Source: Dactylosporangium roseum (lineage in GTDB: Bacteria > Actinomycetota > Actinomycetes > Mycobacteriales > Micromonosporaceae). Taken from it: DNA of 64,000 nt. Below, piece by piece: positions 9,297 through 19,004 of the stretch (the stretch's first letter is position 1; each line of letters starts with the position of its first letter). The stretch lies in the NCBI RefSeq assembly GCF_025264685.1, contig NZ_CP073721.1, forward strand, positions 3,401,001 through 3,465,000, written 5' to 3'. Under the pieces are notes generated by a model, which saw nothing but the letters and a program-made list of their open reading frames with translations, was not told where the DNA came from and made no database searches. The position numbers were made by a program, and so were the translations under genes.

Positions 9297-9530
9297 TCAG
9301 TGCTGTCGGTGTTGTCCGTTGCGGCAGAGTGCTTCTTCGAGCTGGTCTTCGAGAATGATGATGCGGCAGGCGGCGTCCAGCGCGGTGCCCTGGTCGCAGA
9401 GTTCCCGGGCGCGTGCGGCGAGGCGTAGCTGGTAGCGGGAGTAGCGGCGGTGGCCGCCGAATGTCGCGGCCCAGACAATCGGTACACCCGTTGGCCGCCG
9501 CAGCCCGGTGTCCGCCGGGGTGAGCACCGG
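9297..9530 (-). pseudogene. MerR-like regulator remnant
   Basis: The segment TFGGHRRYSRYQLRLAARAR followed by LDAACRIIILEDQLEEAL is a MerR-family wing and the start of its dimerisation helix, as in small actinobacterial regulators. The preceding helix-turn-helix is scrambled (LTPADTGLRRPTGVP lacks the recognition helix) and is joined to unrelated sequence. It is probably non-functional. Confidence 0.5.
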
Positions 9531-9642
9531 CTCACCGGGCAGCCGGCAGCCGAGGCACCCGGCCCCGGCGCAGCCGACGTCGGCGGAGGCACGCCGCACC
9601 GTCGGGTGTGGCAGCACCGTCTCCGGCTCCGCTCTCAGGCGA

Positions 9643-9858
9643 CTACGGCCCCCAGATGAGCCTCGCCGAACTCCCAGTCCGCCAGCAGCTCGCGTCGGCT
9701 GTCGAGGGCCGAGGTGCCGGTCGGCCACTCGTCCGCAGCTCGCCGGTCTCCAGCCGGCATACGTCGCTCTGCGCCAGATGGCGGGTGAACGCGGCCCATT
9801 CCACCTTGTCGACCGCGTCGAGCGCATACGCACCGGCCAAGGCGTGGATGTCGGTCAT
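9643..9858 (-). pseudogene. Anti-sigma-K factor (RskA) N-terminal fragment
   Basis: MTDIHALAGAYALDAVDKVE followed by WAAFTRHLAQSDVCRLETGE is the cytoplasmic anti-sigma domain start of RskA proteins. The sequence departs from the family after residue 45, and the membrane and C-terminal domains are absent. Its ATG overlaps the expected stop of the upstream sigma fragment (ATGA), the normal sigK-rskA arrangement, so these are the leftovers of one operon. Confidence 0.6.
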
Positions 9859-10110
9859 CGGGCCGCCTGTCCACCGAGGCAGTCCGCAACCGGATCAGCC
9901 CGTCGCGCATCCTCGTCTTCACCGCCGGCAACCGGACGTTCAGCAGCTCAGCGACCTCCCGGTAGGAGCGGCCGTCGTAGTAGGTGAGGGTGATCGCCTG
10001 CCGCTGCCCAGCGGTCAGCCCGTCCAGGCAGCGCCGTTCCTGCCGGTGCTCCAGCCGCGTGACGACTTCCTCGGCGACGTGGCGGCCCTCGCCGCGTGGC
10101 GGTCGGCCAG
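9855..10110 (-). pseudogene. SigK-type ECF sigma factor, region 4 fragment with frameshift
   Basis: LDGLTAGQRQAITLTYYDGR then SYREVAELLNVRLPAVKTRM is sigma region 4.2 with its HTH. Region 2 is missing. At LIRLR the frame slips by one base; the neighbouring frame gives DCLGGQAAR and a TGA at 9855-9857 that overlaps the rskA-like start. The gene is truncated and frameshifted, so inactive as written. Confidence 0.6.
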
Positions 10111-10347
10111 CCCGAACGAACGGTTCACGTGGGTCGATCAATGGAGTGCACGCACAGCGCCCGGCGACTGTACCCGCCTGCTGGTCATTGGGCTTGCGGC
10201 CGGCATGTCCCGGTTCGACCGGCGCTCCGGCGAAGCCGACTCGCCGGTTGATCCATACCGACGGGCAGGTCCGGCCAGCGTGCAGCCCGAGACACGGCGC
10301 CCCCTATGCTATGGGTAGGCGTCGAGGGTGAGGGGTGGTCGGCAACG

Positions 10348-11211
10348 ATGGCGGAGGCGGTCACGGTCGAGCAGCTCGAGGCGGGCACACATGCCTGCCT
10401 CACCTTCACCGATCCGGACGAGCGCATAGACCTGATCGCCGCATTCGTCGGCGAGGGCCTGGAGCAGGGCGACCGGGTGGTGTGCTTCACCGACACCATC
10501 GCCCCCCAAACCCTCGGTGAGGAACTGCTCCAGCGATCCGTCGCCTATGACGAGGTGATCGCCACCGGCCAGCTGCGTGTCGCCGACTACACCACGGCCT
10601 GGCTCCACAACGGCGCGCCCAGCGCCCGGCGCATGCTGGACATCCTGACCGAGGAACTCTCCGCTGCCGCAGCAGCCGGGTTCACCGCGCTGCGGGTCAC
10701 CGCGGACATGGGCTGGGCCACCCGTCCCCACGCCGCCGCCCAGGAACTGCTGCACTTCGAACGGCAGCTCGGCGACCTCGCTCCGGCAGGGACACTGACC
10801 ACCATCTGCCAGTACGACCGCGACGTGTTCGACGCCGTCACCCTCGCCTTCGCCGCCGAGGTCCACCAAAAGACGGTCGCCGCGCAGGTGTACCACGAAG
10901 ATCCGCTGCTGCGGGTGTGCCGGCAGTACCGGCCGCCGGGCGTCCGCATCGCCGGCGAACTGGACTACCGCCACCTCACTGTGCTGCAACAGGCCCTCGC
11001 CGAGTCGATCCGCCTCGACCAGCACATCCACCTCGACCTGCGGCGGCTGCACTACCTCGACGGTGCCTGCGCCGCAGAGATCATCCGCGCAGCGACTGAG
11101 CTGCCGCCCGACCGTCACATGCTCGTGCGGTGCGGCCCGCTCGTCGACAAGCTCCTGCAATTGTGCGGCGCGATTGACGTACGGCAACTGCGGGTATCCA
11201 ACGCGCCATGA
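10348..11211 (+). CDS. MEDS-domain sensor with C-terminal STAS-like domain
   Basis: 287 residues. The N-terminal 180 fit the MEDS (MEthanogen/methylotroph, DcmR Sensory) domain: GTHACLTFTDPDERIDLIAA, EGLEQGDRVVCFTD, and a central HFERQL. The C-terminal 90 residues (RIAGELDYRHLTVLQQALAE, then HLDLRRLHYLDGACAAEIIR) resemble a STAS anti-sigma-antagonist sheet-helix fold. ATG 10348 is preferred over the ATG at 10306 because GAGGGTGAGGGG lies just upstream. Its stop overlaps the start of the next gene (ATGA), an anti-sigma-type kinase. The two probably form a partner-switching module; the signal is unknown. Confidence 0.75.
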   Translation: MAEAVTVEQLEAGTHACLTFTDPDERIDLIAAFVGEGLEQGDRVVCFTDTIAPQTLGEELLQRSVAYDEVIATGQLRVADYTTAWLHNGAPSARRMLDILTEELSAAAAAGFTALRVTADMGWATRPHAAAQELLHFERQLGDLAPAGTLTTICQYDRDVFDAVTLAFAAEVHQKTVAAQVYHEDPLLRVCRQYRPPGVRIAGELDYRHLTVLQQALAESIRLDQHIHLDLRRLHYLDGACAAEIIRAATELPPDRHMLVRCGPLVDKLLQLCGAIDVRQLRVSNAP

Positions 11212-11672
11212 ACGGGCCCGAGCAGGAGGCGGCCGGCGTCAAGCCAGCACCTCGCACCGACCCGGCACACGCCCTCGATCTTGAGCAGCCGTTCACCGAA
11301 GGCGACCTGTACACCCTGCGCGCGGCCGTCACCGCACACGCCCACGCCGGCAACATCCCGGCGCGCACTATCGACAGCCTCCTCCTTATCGTCGGTGAAC
11401 TGGCCAGCAACGTGGTGCAGCACGGCGGTGGCACCGGTCACCTCCGGCTGCGGCGAACCGACAACAACCTGATCTGCCAGGTCAGCGACCACGGCCCCGG
11501 AATCGCCGACCCCGAACTCATCGGACTCGTCCCGGTCCCGCCGACCGCACCAGGCGGCCGCGGCCTGTGGATCGTGCGGCAACTCAGCACCGACGTCAGC
11601 ATCCGCTGCGACAGCACCGGCACCACCGTCACGGTCACGATGCCCGTCCATCTCATCCCAGGACCTCACTGA
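11208..11672 (+). CDS. RsbW-like anti-sigma serine kinase / ATP-binding protein
   Basis: 154 residues with the HATPase_c (GHKL) fold: the N box in LLLIVGELASNVVQHGGG, the G1 box in VSDHGPGIADPEL, and the G2 box in APGGRGLWIVRQL. Such proteins phosphorylate STAS antagonists or bind sigma factors. It is translationally coupled to the MEDS/STAS protein, its likely partner. No sigma gene adjoins it. Confidence 0.82.
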   Translation: MNGPEQEAAGVKPAPRTDPAHALDLEQPFTEGDLYTLRAAVTAHAHAGNIPARTIDSLLLIVGELASNVVQHGGGTGHLRLRRTDNNLICQVSDHGPGIADPELIGLVPVPPTAPGGRGLWIVRQLSTDVSIRCDSTGTTVTVTMPVHLIPGPH

Positions 11673-12243
11673 CCCTGCACGCGGTTCGTCATGCCGACCA
11701 GTCGGACGTGGTGTCGCCGCACGCGAGCTACCTGCCGTCCGCGAGCCTCAAGGTTCATGCCCCACCTGGATTGCACTGATCATTTCGATTCACTGTCGCC
11801 AGACTGCGGAAGGTTGCGTGTGGGTGCACTGGCCGCGCGGCACGGCCGATGAGCGTGTACCGGCAGCGGCTTCGAGTTTGCGGCTGATCAGCGAGAACGG
11901 CGAAGACGGACCTGGCAGTGTACCGATGCCATCGAACGCCACGTTCTGCCGCCTCGCGACGAGGCTTGTCCGCCGACCGCCACACCTTCGGCGCGGCCAC
12001 CACCAGACGCACCCTGCCAACCGGCCCGCTCGACCGTTAACTCGGGCCCGCAGCCACGCGTTCCGACGCCGCTGGAGCGCACACAACGTCTGCGCGCACG
12101 GCGCCGGCAGGAAACACATTCACCACCGCGACGTCGACGACCTGGAACTCGCCTACGAGAGCATGGACTGGCCTCGGAGCCCAGGGCTCTCCTCACCCTC
12201 TACGCCGCCGAACCCGCCGCACCGACCACCCACGCCGTCGAAA
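11673..12243. other. Stretch with no supported gene
   Basis: Open frames exist on both strands, but their arginine- and proline-rich translations have no recognisable motif. One plus-frame piece, ALLTLYAAEPAAPTTHAVE near 12190-12235, looks protein-like but cannot be assigned. The stretch lies before an IS1634 remnant and is probably recombined debris. Confidence 0.5.
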
Positions 12244-12496
12244 TCTGGTTCGCCGGTGGTGTCACGTACTGCTGTGCTGGCTGGCGCTGCTGCTCATCCG
12301 CGTCGCGGAGAACACCTCCGGGCAGACCTGGCAACGCATCCGCACCGAGGCCGACCGGCTGCACGCCGTCACCTTCACCGGCCCGGCCGGCATCTTCCGC
12401 CAGACCACCGAGCTCACCAAGGCCCAGCGCGACCTGTTCACCGCGCTCGCGATCGACCCGCCCAAGCGCGTCCAGGCCGCCATCCCAACCACCTGA
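12244..12496 (+). pseudogene. IS1634-family transposase, C-terminal remnant
   Basis: The plus frame reads LLCWLALLLIRVAENTSGQT, then WQRIRTEADRLHAVTFTGPA and GIFRQTTELTKAQRDLFTAL before TGA at 12494. This matches the last 80 residues of IS1634-type transposases, after the final catalytic Glu region. The rest of the element is gone. Confidence 0.7.
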
Positions 12497-12723
12497 CCAC
12501 TGAACCCCCAGGTCAAGCCATCGCCGCGGCCTCCGACCGCCTAGATACACGCCCCGTCACCAGCCAAGAGCGCATTTCCGCACGTCACCTACCGGATCCG
12601 CGGTCTATTCAACGCCCTTATCTGCGGAACTCGGGTTGCTGTCCGGTGAAAGGCTCGTTTGCCGGTGAGTCTCTACCGGCATGCTGCTTCAGGGCGGACG
12701 GCTCGCTCTGAGATGATTCCGCA

Positions 12724-15700
12724 GTGACGGTTCGCCTGCTGGCTCGGGGCCGTGCGCGACGTTGGCTCGCAGCGGCATTAGCTGGGTTAAGTGCTGTTCT
12801 GCTGGCCATGCTTGCGGTGACGACAAACCTAGCGACGAACGTGGTCCCGTCATCCTGGCAGCGGTGGACCGCGAACTCCTTGCTGATGTGGTGCGCGGTC
12901 GCAGTCCTGGCAGTCGTCGTTGCGGTCTTTGCCATCCTTCTGCAGCATTTGTCCGCAGCACCCGATGCTCCCGCTCCCACCCAGGAGGCTTCTGACAAAG
13001 CCGTGGCCGAATTGGCCACGAGGCTCGAAAAAAAGTGGGCCATTGAGGCGGTTCGGCTTCAGGTCATCAAGCCCGTTCCGCTCTCGGTTCGGTGGTCCTC
13101 GACCGATCGCCCGGCTGCCAACCGGTCTGTCGTGTTCGACGAAATCGGCGCGGATTGGCAGGATCTGCCGATGAAGGGCAAGGTCGACCCACTCAACCGA
13201 GAGATTGTGGATGCATTTCTGGATCTCCCCCACCGGCAGTTGGTCGTGATCGGGGAGCCAGGAGCTGGCAAGAGCATATTTGCGATCTTGTTGACGCTTG
13301 GGCTCATTCGCAGCGCGGCGACTGATGTAGGGCTGCCGGTAATCTTCGCGATCAACGAATGGAATCCAGCGACAGAAGGAGTGGAGGCCTTCCTCGCTCG
13401 ACGAATGGCCGAGGAATATACGGACGTTCTGGACGGTCCGGGCGGACCCGCCGCCATGGCCCGGCGCTTGATCGAACATCGGCGTGTGCTGCCGATCCTT
13501 GACGGTCTCGACGAGCTGCCGACTAACCTGCATGCGACGGCTTTGATCGCGCTTGATGACTTCGCGGCGATCGGCCGATCGCTGGTCGTCACGTGTCGGA
13601 CTATCGAATACGAGCAGGCTGTTCGTCGTAGTCAGGTGATGTCACGGGCTGCTGTGATTGAGTTGGAGCCCGTTGATACGGAAGCAGCGATCACGTTCCT
13701 CTCCCAACCCGTCGATGAGTCGCGCTGGGCATCGGTATTCGGGGCCGTCCGCCAAGACCCGACCGGCCCACTCGCCTCGGCCTTCTCCACTCCGCTGATG
13801 GTCGGTCTCGCTCGTATCGCGTATCGTGAACGATCTTCCACCCCCAGCGACCTGCTCACGTTGCCCACGCGCCATGACATCGCCGGTCGACTCATGGATG
13901 CGTTCGTCACGGCCGCATACAGGGACTCACCGAACTCCACCGCATATGACCGTCGCCGGCGAGGCCGCTACTCCGTCGATCACGCGAGACGAGCGCTGGG
14001 CGGCCTCGCGTACCACCTGTACCAGGCGGGAACCCGTGATCTGCACCGTCAGGATCTCCCGCCCGATCTGCTAGCCGTCCACTCGGGTCGAACGAAGGTC
14101 CTCATCGTCTCGGCACTGGCGCTGCCGGTGGTGGCGGTTGCGATCCTGTGCGGCCACGCGATCGGGGGCGCCTCGATGGCCGCCCGTCTGGCTGCCGCTG
14201 TCGCCGCCGAGGTGGCTGCGGTCGCGACGCTCCGGCCAAGGCTTCTTTGCTGGCTGATTGATGACCACTCCCCGATCTCACTGAACTACCGAACTCTGAG
14301 TGAGCGCCGTACTGTACGTCGGAGATCCGCCTTCGAGTTCGGGTTGGGGGGCGGCCTATTGATCGGACTGATTGACGCCAGTTGGACGGCAGCACTGCTC
14401 GGCGGGCTGTTCGTTGCCTTGCTAGGACTGGCAGTTGACTCGATGAGCATGACTCGACTTACTCGGACAACCCTCGGTCACAGCATCCGCCTCAACGGCT
14501 GGCCTGCGGTAATTCTGGCTCTGTACAGCCTGATTGCAGGTGCGGTATTCGGGGCTATCACTAGCTTCCTCGACGCGAGCGCTCGTGCATGGATCGCCGG
14601 GGGTGCCGCCGTTGCGATATTCGGCAGCGCATCGGTGTTGATCGGCATCTGGCCTTGGGCATGTGGTTGGGCCGCCAGAGCCCGGCTCGCGGTAAACGGC
14701 TGGATGCCGTGGCGACTTCAACGGTTCCTGAAGGATGCACATGAGCGTGGGGTCCTTCGACAAGCCGGAAGTGCCTACCAGTTCCGGCACGTGCTACTTC
14801 AGGACCACCTCGCGCGTACCGTCCAACGCAAGCACCTGCGAGCCCAAGCCGATGCCGGCAGTAAGGATGCGGCCAAACGATTGGTCGAGCTTCTAGCCAA
14901 ACAGGGACGCCTTGATGACCTTAAGAGCTGGGCCGATGCCGGTAGCCCGGCAGCAGCCTTACAGGCAGCCCATATGATGGCACGACGCGGCGAAGCGGAC
15001 GAGGCAATCGACTTGCTCCGCCCTCACGCTGACGGCAAGGATGTCGGTTGGTATTTCGCGGGCTTACTCCGGGAACATGGCCGCATCGACGAATTGAGGT
15101 CACGGGCCGATGCCGGTGACGAACCTTCGGCTCGGGAGTTGGCCAAGCTGCTGGGCAAATCAGATGACATCGAGGAGCTGAGGACTCGAGCCGAACTTGG
15201 CGACCGAAACGCTGCCTGGGAAGCCTCCCTCTTGTTAAGACGGCAAGAGAGGATCGACGATGCCATCAGCGTGCTTGCACCGTACGCAAGCGATCCCAAC
15301 TTAGGCGCCATGCTGGCGCGCCTGCTTGATCAGCAAGACCGGGTTGCTGAGGCGATCGATGTGCTCCGCCGCCACGTCGACGCGCACGTGCCCAAGGCCG
15401 TGCGGAGGCTCGCCGACCTGCTGGCGGAGCATGGCCGTACGGATGAGGCAGTCGAGGTCCTCCAGGCGCACGGCAGTGCCGCCTTCGTCGCCGATCTTCT
15501 CCGAGCTCACGGCAACATCGACCAGTTGCAGGCCCTTGCGGCGGCCGGCGACGAACGGGCCGCGATCGAACTAGCGGAGCTGCACATCGAGCGCAATCTA
15601 CTCGAAGAGGCGGCAGCCGTGCTGCGTACCAGCGCCGAGTCAGGTAGCCGCAGCGCCGCACGAAAGCTCGCCGATCTACTGTCCAAGCGAGGTCAGAGCG

Positions 15701-16407
15701 AGGAGTTGCGCGCCAGATCGGAGGCCGGCGACAAGTTTGCCGAATCGGCCCTGAACAAACTCCTAGCTGACCGGGCTGACCTCGTCGGACTGCGGAGCCG
15801 GGCGGACGCTGGCGACTCTGAGGCTGCGAGGAGCCTGGCACGTCTTCTCGCCCAACGGGGAAGCATCGACGAGGCCATCGACGCCCTCCGGAGTCACACC
15901 AGCCACGCCGAGGCGGCGAGAGACCTTGTTAATCTGCTTCGACAGCGCAGTCGAATCGATGAACTCCGTCATCGTGCCGACGCCGGTGACCACAACGCGA
16001 GTGGGGCGCTTGCTTCACTACTCGAGCAGCGCGGTGAGCTCGAAGAGTTGCGGAGGCGAGCCCACGCCGGTGACGGCGCCGCCGCGGCCGGCTTGGCTCA
16101 CTTGCTCCGCGAACGTGGTGACATCGAGGAGCTACAGACGCGGACCAGGGCTGGCGACACCTTCGCGGCCAACTCTCTAGTCCGCGCCCTCGAAGCCCAC
16201 GGTCGGGTCGACGAGGCGGTCGAGGTCCTAAGGAAGGGCGCTCTCGCCGGCGACAAGGACTCCGTCAAACTCCTGATCGACCTGCTCGTCCGGAATGATC
16301 GCCGGAACGAGGCGGCTGCCTTCTTGCGACCACGCGCCGATGCCGGCGACCGAGACGCAGCCCGGCGGCTATCCGACTTGACCAACCCCGACGACGGCTG
16401 GGGCTAA
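12724..16407 (+). CDS. Membrane-anchored NACHT (STAND) NTPase with C-terminal helical repeats
   Basis: 1227 residues, GTG start. Two hydrophobic segments (about 14-36 and 52-74) are followed by a NACHT domain: Walker A GEPGAGKS at 177-184, Walker B VLPILDGLDELP at 255-266, and VVTCRTIEYEQA as sensor. Further membrane segments lie at about 470-500, 545-595 and 615-665. Residues about 700-1215 are tandem repeats of roughly 35-50 residues built on (R)ADAGD..AA..LA.LL..RG..DEL, a TPR/Sel1-like superhelix. This is the STAND layout of sensor repeats, NTPase switch and effector. The membrane segments could be the effector (inference). At least six TTA codons (residues 19, 22, 746, 781, 838, 860) and weaker GC bias set it apart from its neighbours and suggest recent acquisition or bldA control. 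Defence is a plausible role but is not shown. Confidence 0.82.
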   Translation: MTVRLLARGRARRWLAAALAGLSAVLLAMLAVTTNLATNVVPSSWQRWTANSLLMWCAVAVLAVVVAVFAILLQHLSAAPDAPAPTQEASDKAVAELATRLEKKWAIEAVRLQVIKPVPLSVRWSSTDRPAANRSVVFDEIGADWQDLPMKGKVDPLNREIVDAFLDLPHRQLVVIGEPGAGKSIFAILLTLGLIRSAATDVGLPVIFAINEWNPATEGVEAFLARRMAEEYTDVLDGPGGPAAMARRLIEHRRVLPILDGLDELPTNLHATALIALDDFAAIGRSLVVTCRTIEYEQAVRRSQVMSRAAVIELEPVDTEAAITFLSQPVDESRWASVFGAVRQDPTGPLASAFSTPLMVGLARIAYRERSSTPSDLLTLPTRHDIAGRLMDAFVTAAYRDSPNSTAYDRRRRGRYSVDHARRALGGLAYHLYQAGTRDLHRQDLPPDLLAVHSGRTKVLIVSALALPVVAVAILCGHAIGGASMAARLAAAVAAEVAAVATLRPRLLCWLIDDHSPISLNYRTLSERRTVRRRSAFEFGLGGGLLIGLIDASWTAALLGGLFVALLGLAVDSMSMTRLTRTTLGHSIRLNGWPAVILALYSLIAGAVFGAITSFLDASARAWIAGGAAVAIFGSASVLIGIWPWACGWAARARLAVNGWMPWRLQRFLKDAHERGVLRQAGSAYQFRHVLLQDHLARTVQRKHLRAQADAGSKDAAKRLVELLAKQGRLDDLKSWADAGSPAAALQAAHMMARRGEADEAIDLLRPHADGKDVGWYFAGLLREHGRIDELRSRADAGDEPSARELAKLLGKSDDIEELRTRAELGDRNAAWEASLLLRRQERIDDAISVLAPYASDPNLGAMLARLLDQQDRVAEAIDVLRRHVDAHVPKAVRRLADLLAEHGRTDEAVEVLQAHGSAAFVADLLRAHGNIDQLQALAAAGDERAAIELAELHIERNLLEEAAAVLRTSAESGSRSAARKLADLLSKRGQSEELRARSEAGDKFAESALNKLLADRADLVGLRSRADAGDSEAARSLARLLAQRGSIDEAIDALRSHTSHAEAARDLVNLLRQRSRIDELRHRADAGDHNASGALASLLEQRGELEELRRRAHAGDGAAAAGLAHLLRERGDIEELQTRTRAGDTFAANSLVRALEAHGRVDEAVEVLRKGALAGDKDSVKLLIDLLVRNDRRNEAAAFLRPRADAGDRDAARRLSDLTNPDDGWG

Positions 16408-17226
16408 TCACGTCGGCGTCCTATTCGTTCGTCGCCGATCGCATGCGATCGGTCGATGTGCACTCTCATCGACATCGGCGGATGGCTCGCCTTCGTGCGT
16501 TGCAGTTGGATCGGGAACTGTGCGGTGGGCTTGGTGGCCTGTCGCGGATGCGACCTGCAGCTCCACCGCCGCCCGTGCCTAGAACTGCCGCTCAACTGTG
16601 GAACGTGGGCAAGGGTGGCAACTTCGTCGCGTAGTGCGGCGGCGGCGGTGGGCAGCATCATGCCGTCAGGCAGTATGGCTGCCATGTTGAGGTCGCGGAT
16701 GGCGTCGCGAATCTCGTCCGAGGCGTTCTGGTGGCGGGTGCGGCGGTGATCCTGGTGTGCTGGTTGCATTGTTGGATGCGGTCTGGTTCGGGCTGCTGTG
16801 TCATTGGGCATCAGGGAAGTTAGGGCGCGGGCGCGGGCTCGGGGATACCGTCGTCGATCCGCATCATCAGCAGTGACGAGCTATGGCGCAGCACACGGGT
16901 CTTCCTGATGGTTCGGAGTGGCGTCGCGCTACGCGCGCGCTGCGGTCCCACTACTGACCGTGAGTCAGGCAGCCGTGCCGCCGTCCCCTCTCTGTCCGAT
17001 GCATGTCGGCCTTCATCGTGGGCCTGCGGCCTGTGGCCTGTGCGGCCGCAGCCGGCGTCGAACCCGCTTCAAAACTGGAGGCATTGACACCTACCCAGGT
17101 ATTGAAGCCGCCTGGTTCGGGCGGCTGCGGATCCGATGTCTGGGCGCGGCTCCTCGACCCGCCGCAGCGATCCAGGTGCCACTACGCTGCTCCTGTACGT
17201 CGGCACACGCGGCAGCGGCAGTCGCA
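16408..17226. other. Stretch with no firmly supported gene
   Basis: A minus-strand frame from 16811 contains EIRDAIRDLNMAAILPDGMM, which looks like genuine protein, but it is flanked by low-complexity arginine- and histidine-rich sequence and I recognise no family. The rest of the stretch shows no motif on either strand. Confidence 0.45.
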
Positions 17227-17763
17227 TCATTGGGGGACTGCTGTGTTGGGCCAGAGCCTGACCAGGTATTTTTCAATGCCGTCAAGATCTCGCCACCCCG
17301 CTATCGCGGTGTCGACGTCAGCGTGCTGTGTCTGCTGTGAAACGCGGAGTGCTCCAGCGAGCATGTCGGTGCGGCCGGTGTGGCCGAACGTGATGCCGTA
17401 GGCGCCGGGTCCGCTGCCCGCGTCGATGTCGAGCAGGTCCTCCGGCAGGATGTTGTCGCCTGAGTCGACCCTGATCCGGCCGGTGGGCAGTTGAAGGCTG
17501 CTGCGGACCTCCCAGTGCCACGGCGCCTCGCCGGGTCCTGGTTCGGTATCGAGCAGCTCCAGTCGCAGCAATGGCATGCTGCGCTGATGAGCGCAGTGCA
17601 CGAGCAGCACTGCGCCGGCGGCGCCGTACAACCGTCCTCCGCGGTGGCCCGGAATTCGGCTGGCCCTCCACGCCGGCAATTGTGCGGACGTGTCGGCGCT
17701 GATGTCGCGGATCATGAAGATCCCTTCACTGGTCGGGATCACGAACTCGAGCGACACGGTCAC
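17227..17763 (-). CDS. Hypothetical protein
   Basis: 178 residues with ordinary soluble-protein composition: LRLELLDTEPGPGEAPWHWE, LPTGRIRVDSGDNILPEDLL and GAYGITFGHTGRTDMLAGAL look like a beta-rich fold with conserved turns. There is no signal peptide, membrane segment or catalytic motif. Codon use matches real genes on this strand. I do not recognise the family. It stands alone between the NACHT gene and a broken nuclease. Confidence 0.5.
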   Translation of the reverse strand: MTVSLEFVIPTSEGIFMIRDISADTSAQLPAWRASRIPGHRGGRLYGAAGAVLLVHCAHQRSMPLLRLELLDTEPGPGEAPWHWEVRSSLQLPTGRIRVDSGDNILPEDLLDIDAGSGPGAYGITFGHTGRTDMLAGALRVSQQTQHADVDTAIAGWRDLDGIEKYLVRLWPNTAVPQ

Positions 17764-17827
17764 TGCGGGAACCTCCTCGGCTGACCAGGGCGCGGGCCGG
17801 TCCCGTGCCGGAACCGGCCCGCGTCCG

Positions 17828-18160
17828 TCAACGGCTGATGGCGACGAAGAACGCGTCGTCGTCGAGCATCCGGTTTGCTTGGTAGAACTGCGCGTTGATG
17901 TACCTGGTCCCCGCAGTTCCGTTGTCCTCTGCGCCGATCAGGCGGGAGGAGCCGTTCCAAGTTCGCCAGCCGTTGCTGTCGCCTCCCGCGGCGGTACTGC
18001 CGAGGTAGGCGCCCTCCTTGGTCGACGCGAACGGGTACTCATCGCATTCCAGATTGGGTGTTGCTCCGCCCGGATCCCAGACATCTACACATACCTTGCC
18101 GGCGTACTCGCGGTTCCTAGCTTGGTCGACGGGGTTGATAAGCCTGTGTAATGAGCTGAT
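17828..18160 (-). pseudogene. NucA/NucB-type deoxyribonuclease domain, 5' end lost at an IS
   Basis: The minus strand reads SLHRLINPVDQARNREYA, then ECDEYPFASTKEGAYLGS, later SRLIGAEDNGTAGTRYINAQ and FYQANRMLDDDAFFVAISR before TGA. ECDEYPFAST is the hallmark of secreted NucA/NucB nuclease domains. The reading frame stops making sense exactly where the transposase stop codon begins at 18162, so the signal-peptide half was removed or displaced by the insertion. I could not find the missing half beyond the element. Confidence 0.7.
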
Positions 18161-18161
18161 C

Positions 18162-19004
18162 TCAACGACTTTGCGGTAGGTATTTGTATTCGAAATGGGT
18201 CAGGTGCAGCGCGGCGGCGACGATGTCGCCGATCCGGCGCGGGCTCACGGTGGTGTGTCGTAGCGTCTTCCAGCGTCCGATCAGGGTGGCGAAGCCGCGT
18301 TCGCCCTGCCAGCGCAGGCCGCGTAGCAGCCGGTTGTATGCGCGGTTGTCCGGCGCGAGCCGACTGCCGTCGGCGGGTTGCTTGACGGGTGTTTTGATGC
18401 CGTGACCGGTGTTGTCGTAGCCGGCGTCAGCCAGTGCGGGCAGGTCAAGGTGGGCGGCCGCCCAGTTCAGCGCTGCGGTCACCCCGAGCGCGCGGGCGCA
18501 GCTGGTGTCGTGCAGGTGCCCGGGCAGCGCGTCGGAGGTCCAGATCGGCAGCCCGTCGGGTCGCATGACGGCTTGCACGTTCGCGCCGAAGTCGCGGTGC
18601 TTGCCGGAGTACCACGCATCGATCGTGTCGCCCTTGACGCTCAGCGTGGTCTCGGTGAGCCGGTCGCAGTCGAACAGCTTCCCGTCGAGGATCACGTGCG
18701 ACCAGCCGTCGGCGGCGACCCGGCGCAGCGCCGTGTGCAGGTCCTGGGCCTGGGCAGCCAGCACGGCGACGCCCTCGTCGCGGTAGCGGTACGCGGTGGC
18801 CCGGGAGATACCGAAACCGGCGTCCAGCAGTGTCAGGTTCTCGGCCTTGCGGAACCAGACCAGCACCATGAGTGCCTGGTAGAAGCAGGTCAACGCTCGC
18901 GTGCCGGTCCGGGTGCCGCGGTCGCGGCGCTCGGCGGCGAGCAGCCGGCCGAGGTACTGCACGAGTTCCCTGGGCACGTCGAGCATGGCAGGATAGGCGA
19001 TCAC
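18162..19004 (-). CDS. IS5-type transposase (HTH_Tnp_4 plus DDE_Tnp_4)
   Basis: 280 residues, apparently intact. An N-terminal helix-turn-helix (LTLLDAGFGISRATAYRYRD) is followed by a DDE_Tnp_4-like catalytic core: HVILDGKLFDCDRL (first Asp), WYSGKHRDFGANVQAV, ALADAGYDNTGHGI (second Asp) and ERGFATLIGRWKTLRHTT (Glu). It probably catalyses cut-and-paste movement. The element interrupts a NucA/NucB gene on its downstream side. Terminal repeats could not be defined. Confidence 0.82.
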   Translation of the reverse strand: MIAYPAMLDVPRELVQYLGRLLAAERRDRGTRTGTRALTCFYQALMVLVWFRKAENLTLLDAGFGISRATAYRYRDEGVAVLAAQAQDLHTALRRVAADGWSHVILDGKLFDCDRLTETTLSVKGDTIDAWYSGKHRDFGANVQAVMRPDGLPIWTSDALPGHLHDTSCARALGVTAALNWAAAHLDLPALADAGYDNTGHGIKTPVKQPADGSRLAPDNRAYNRLLRGLRWQGERGFATLIGRWKTLRHTTVSPRRIGDIVAAALHLTHFEYKYLPQSR

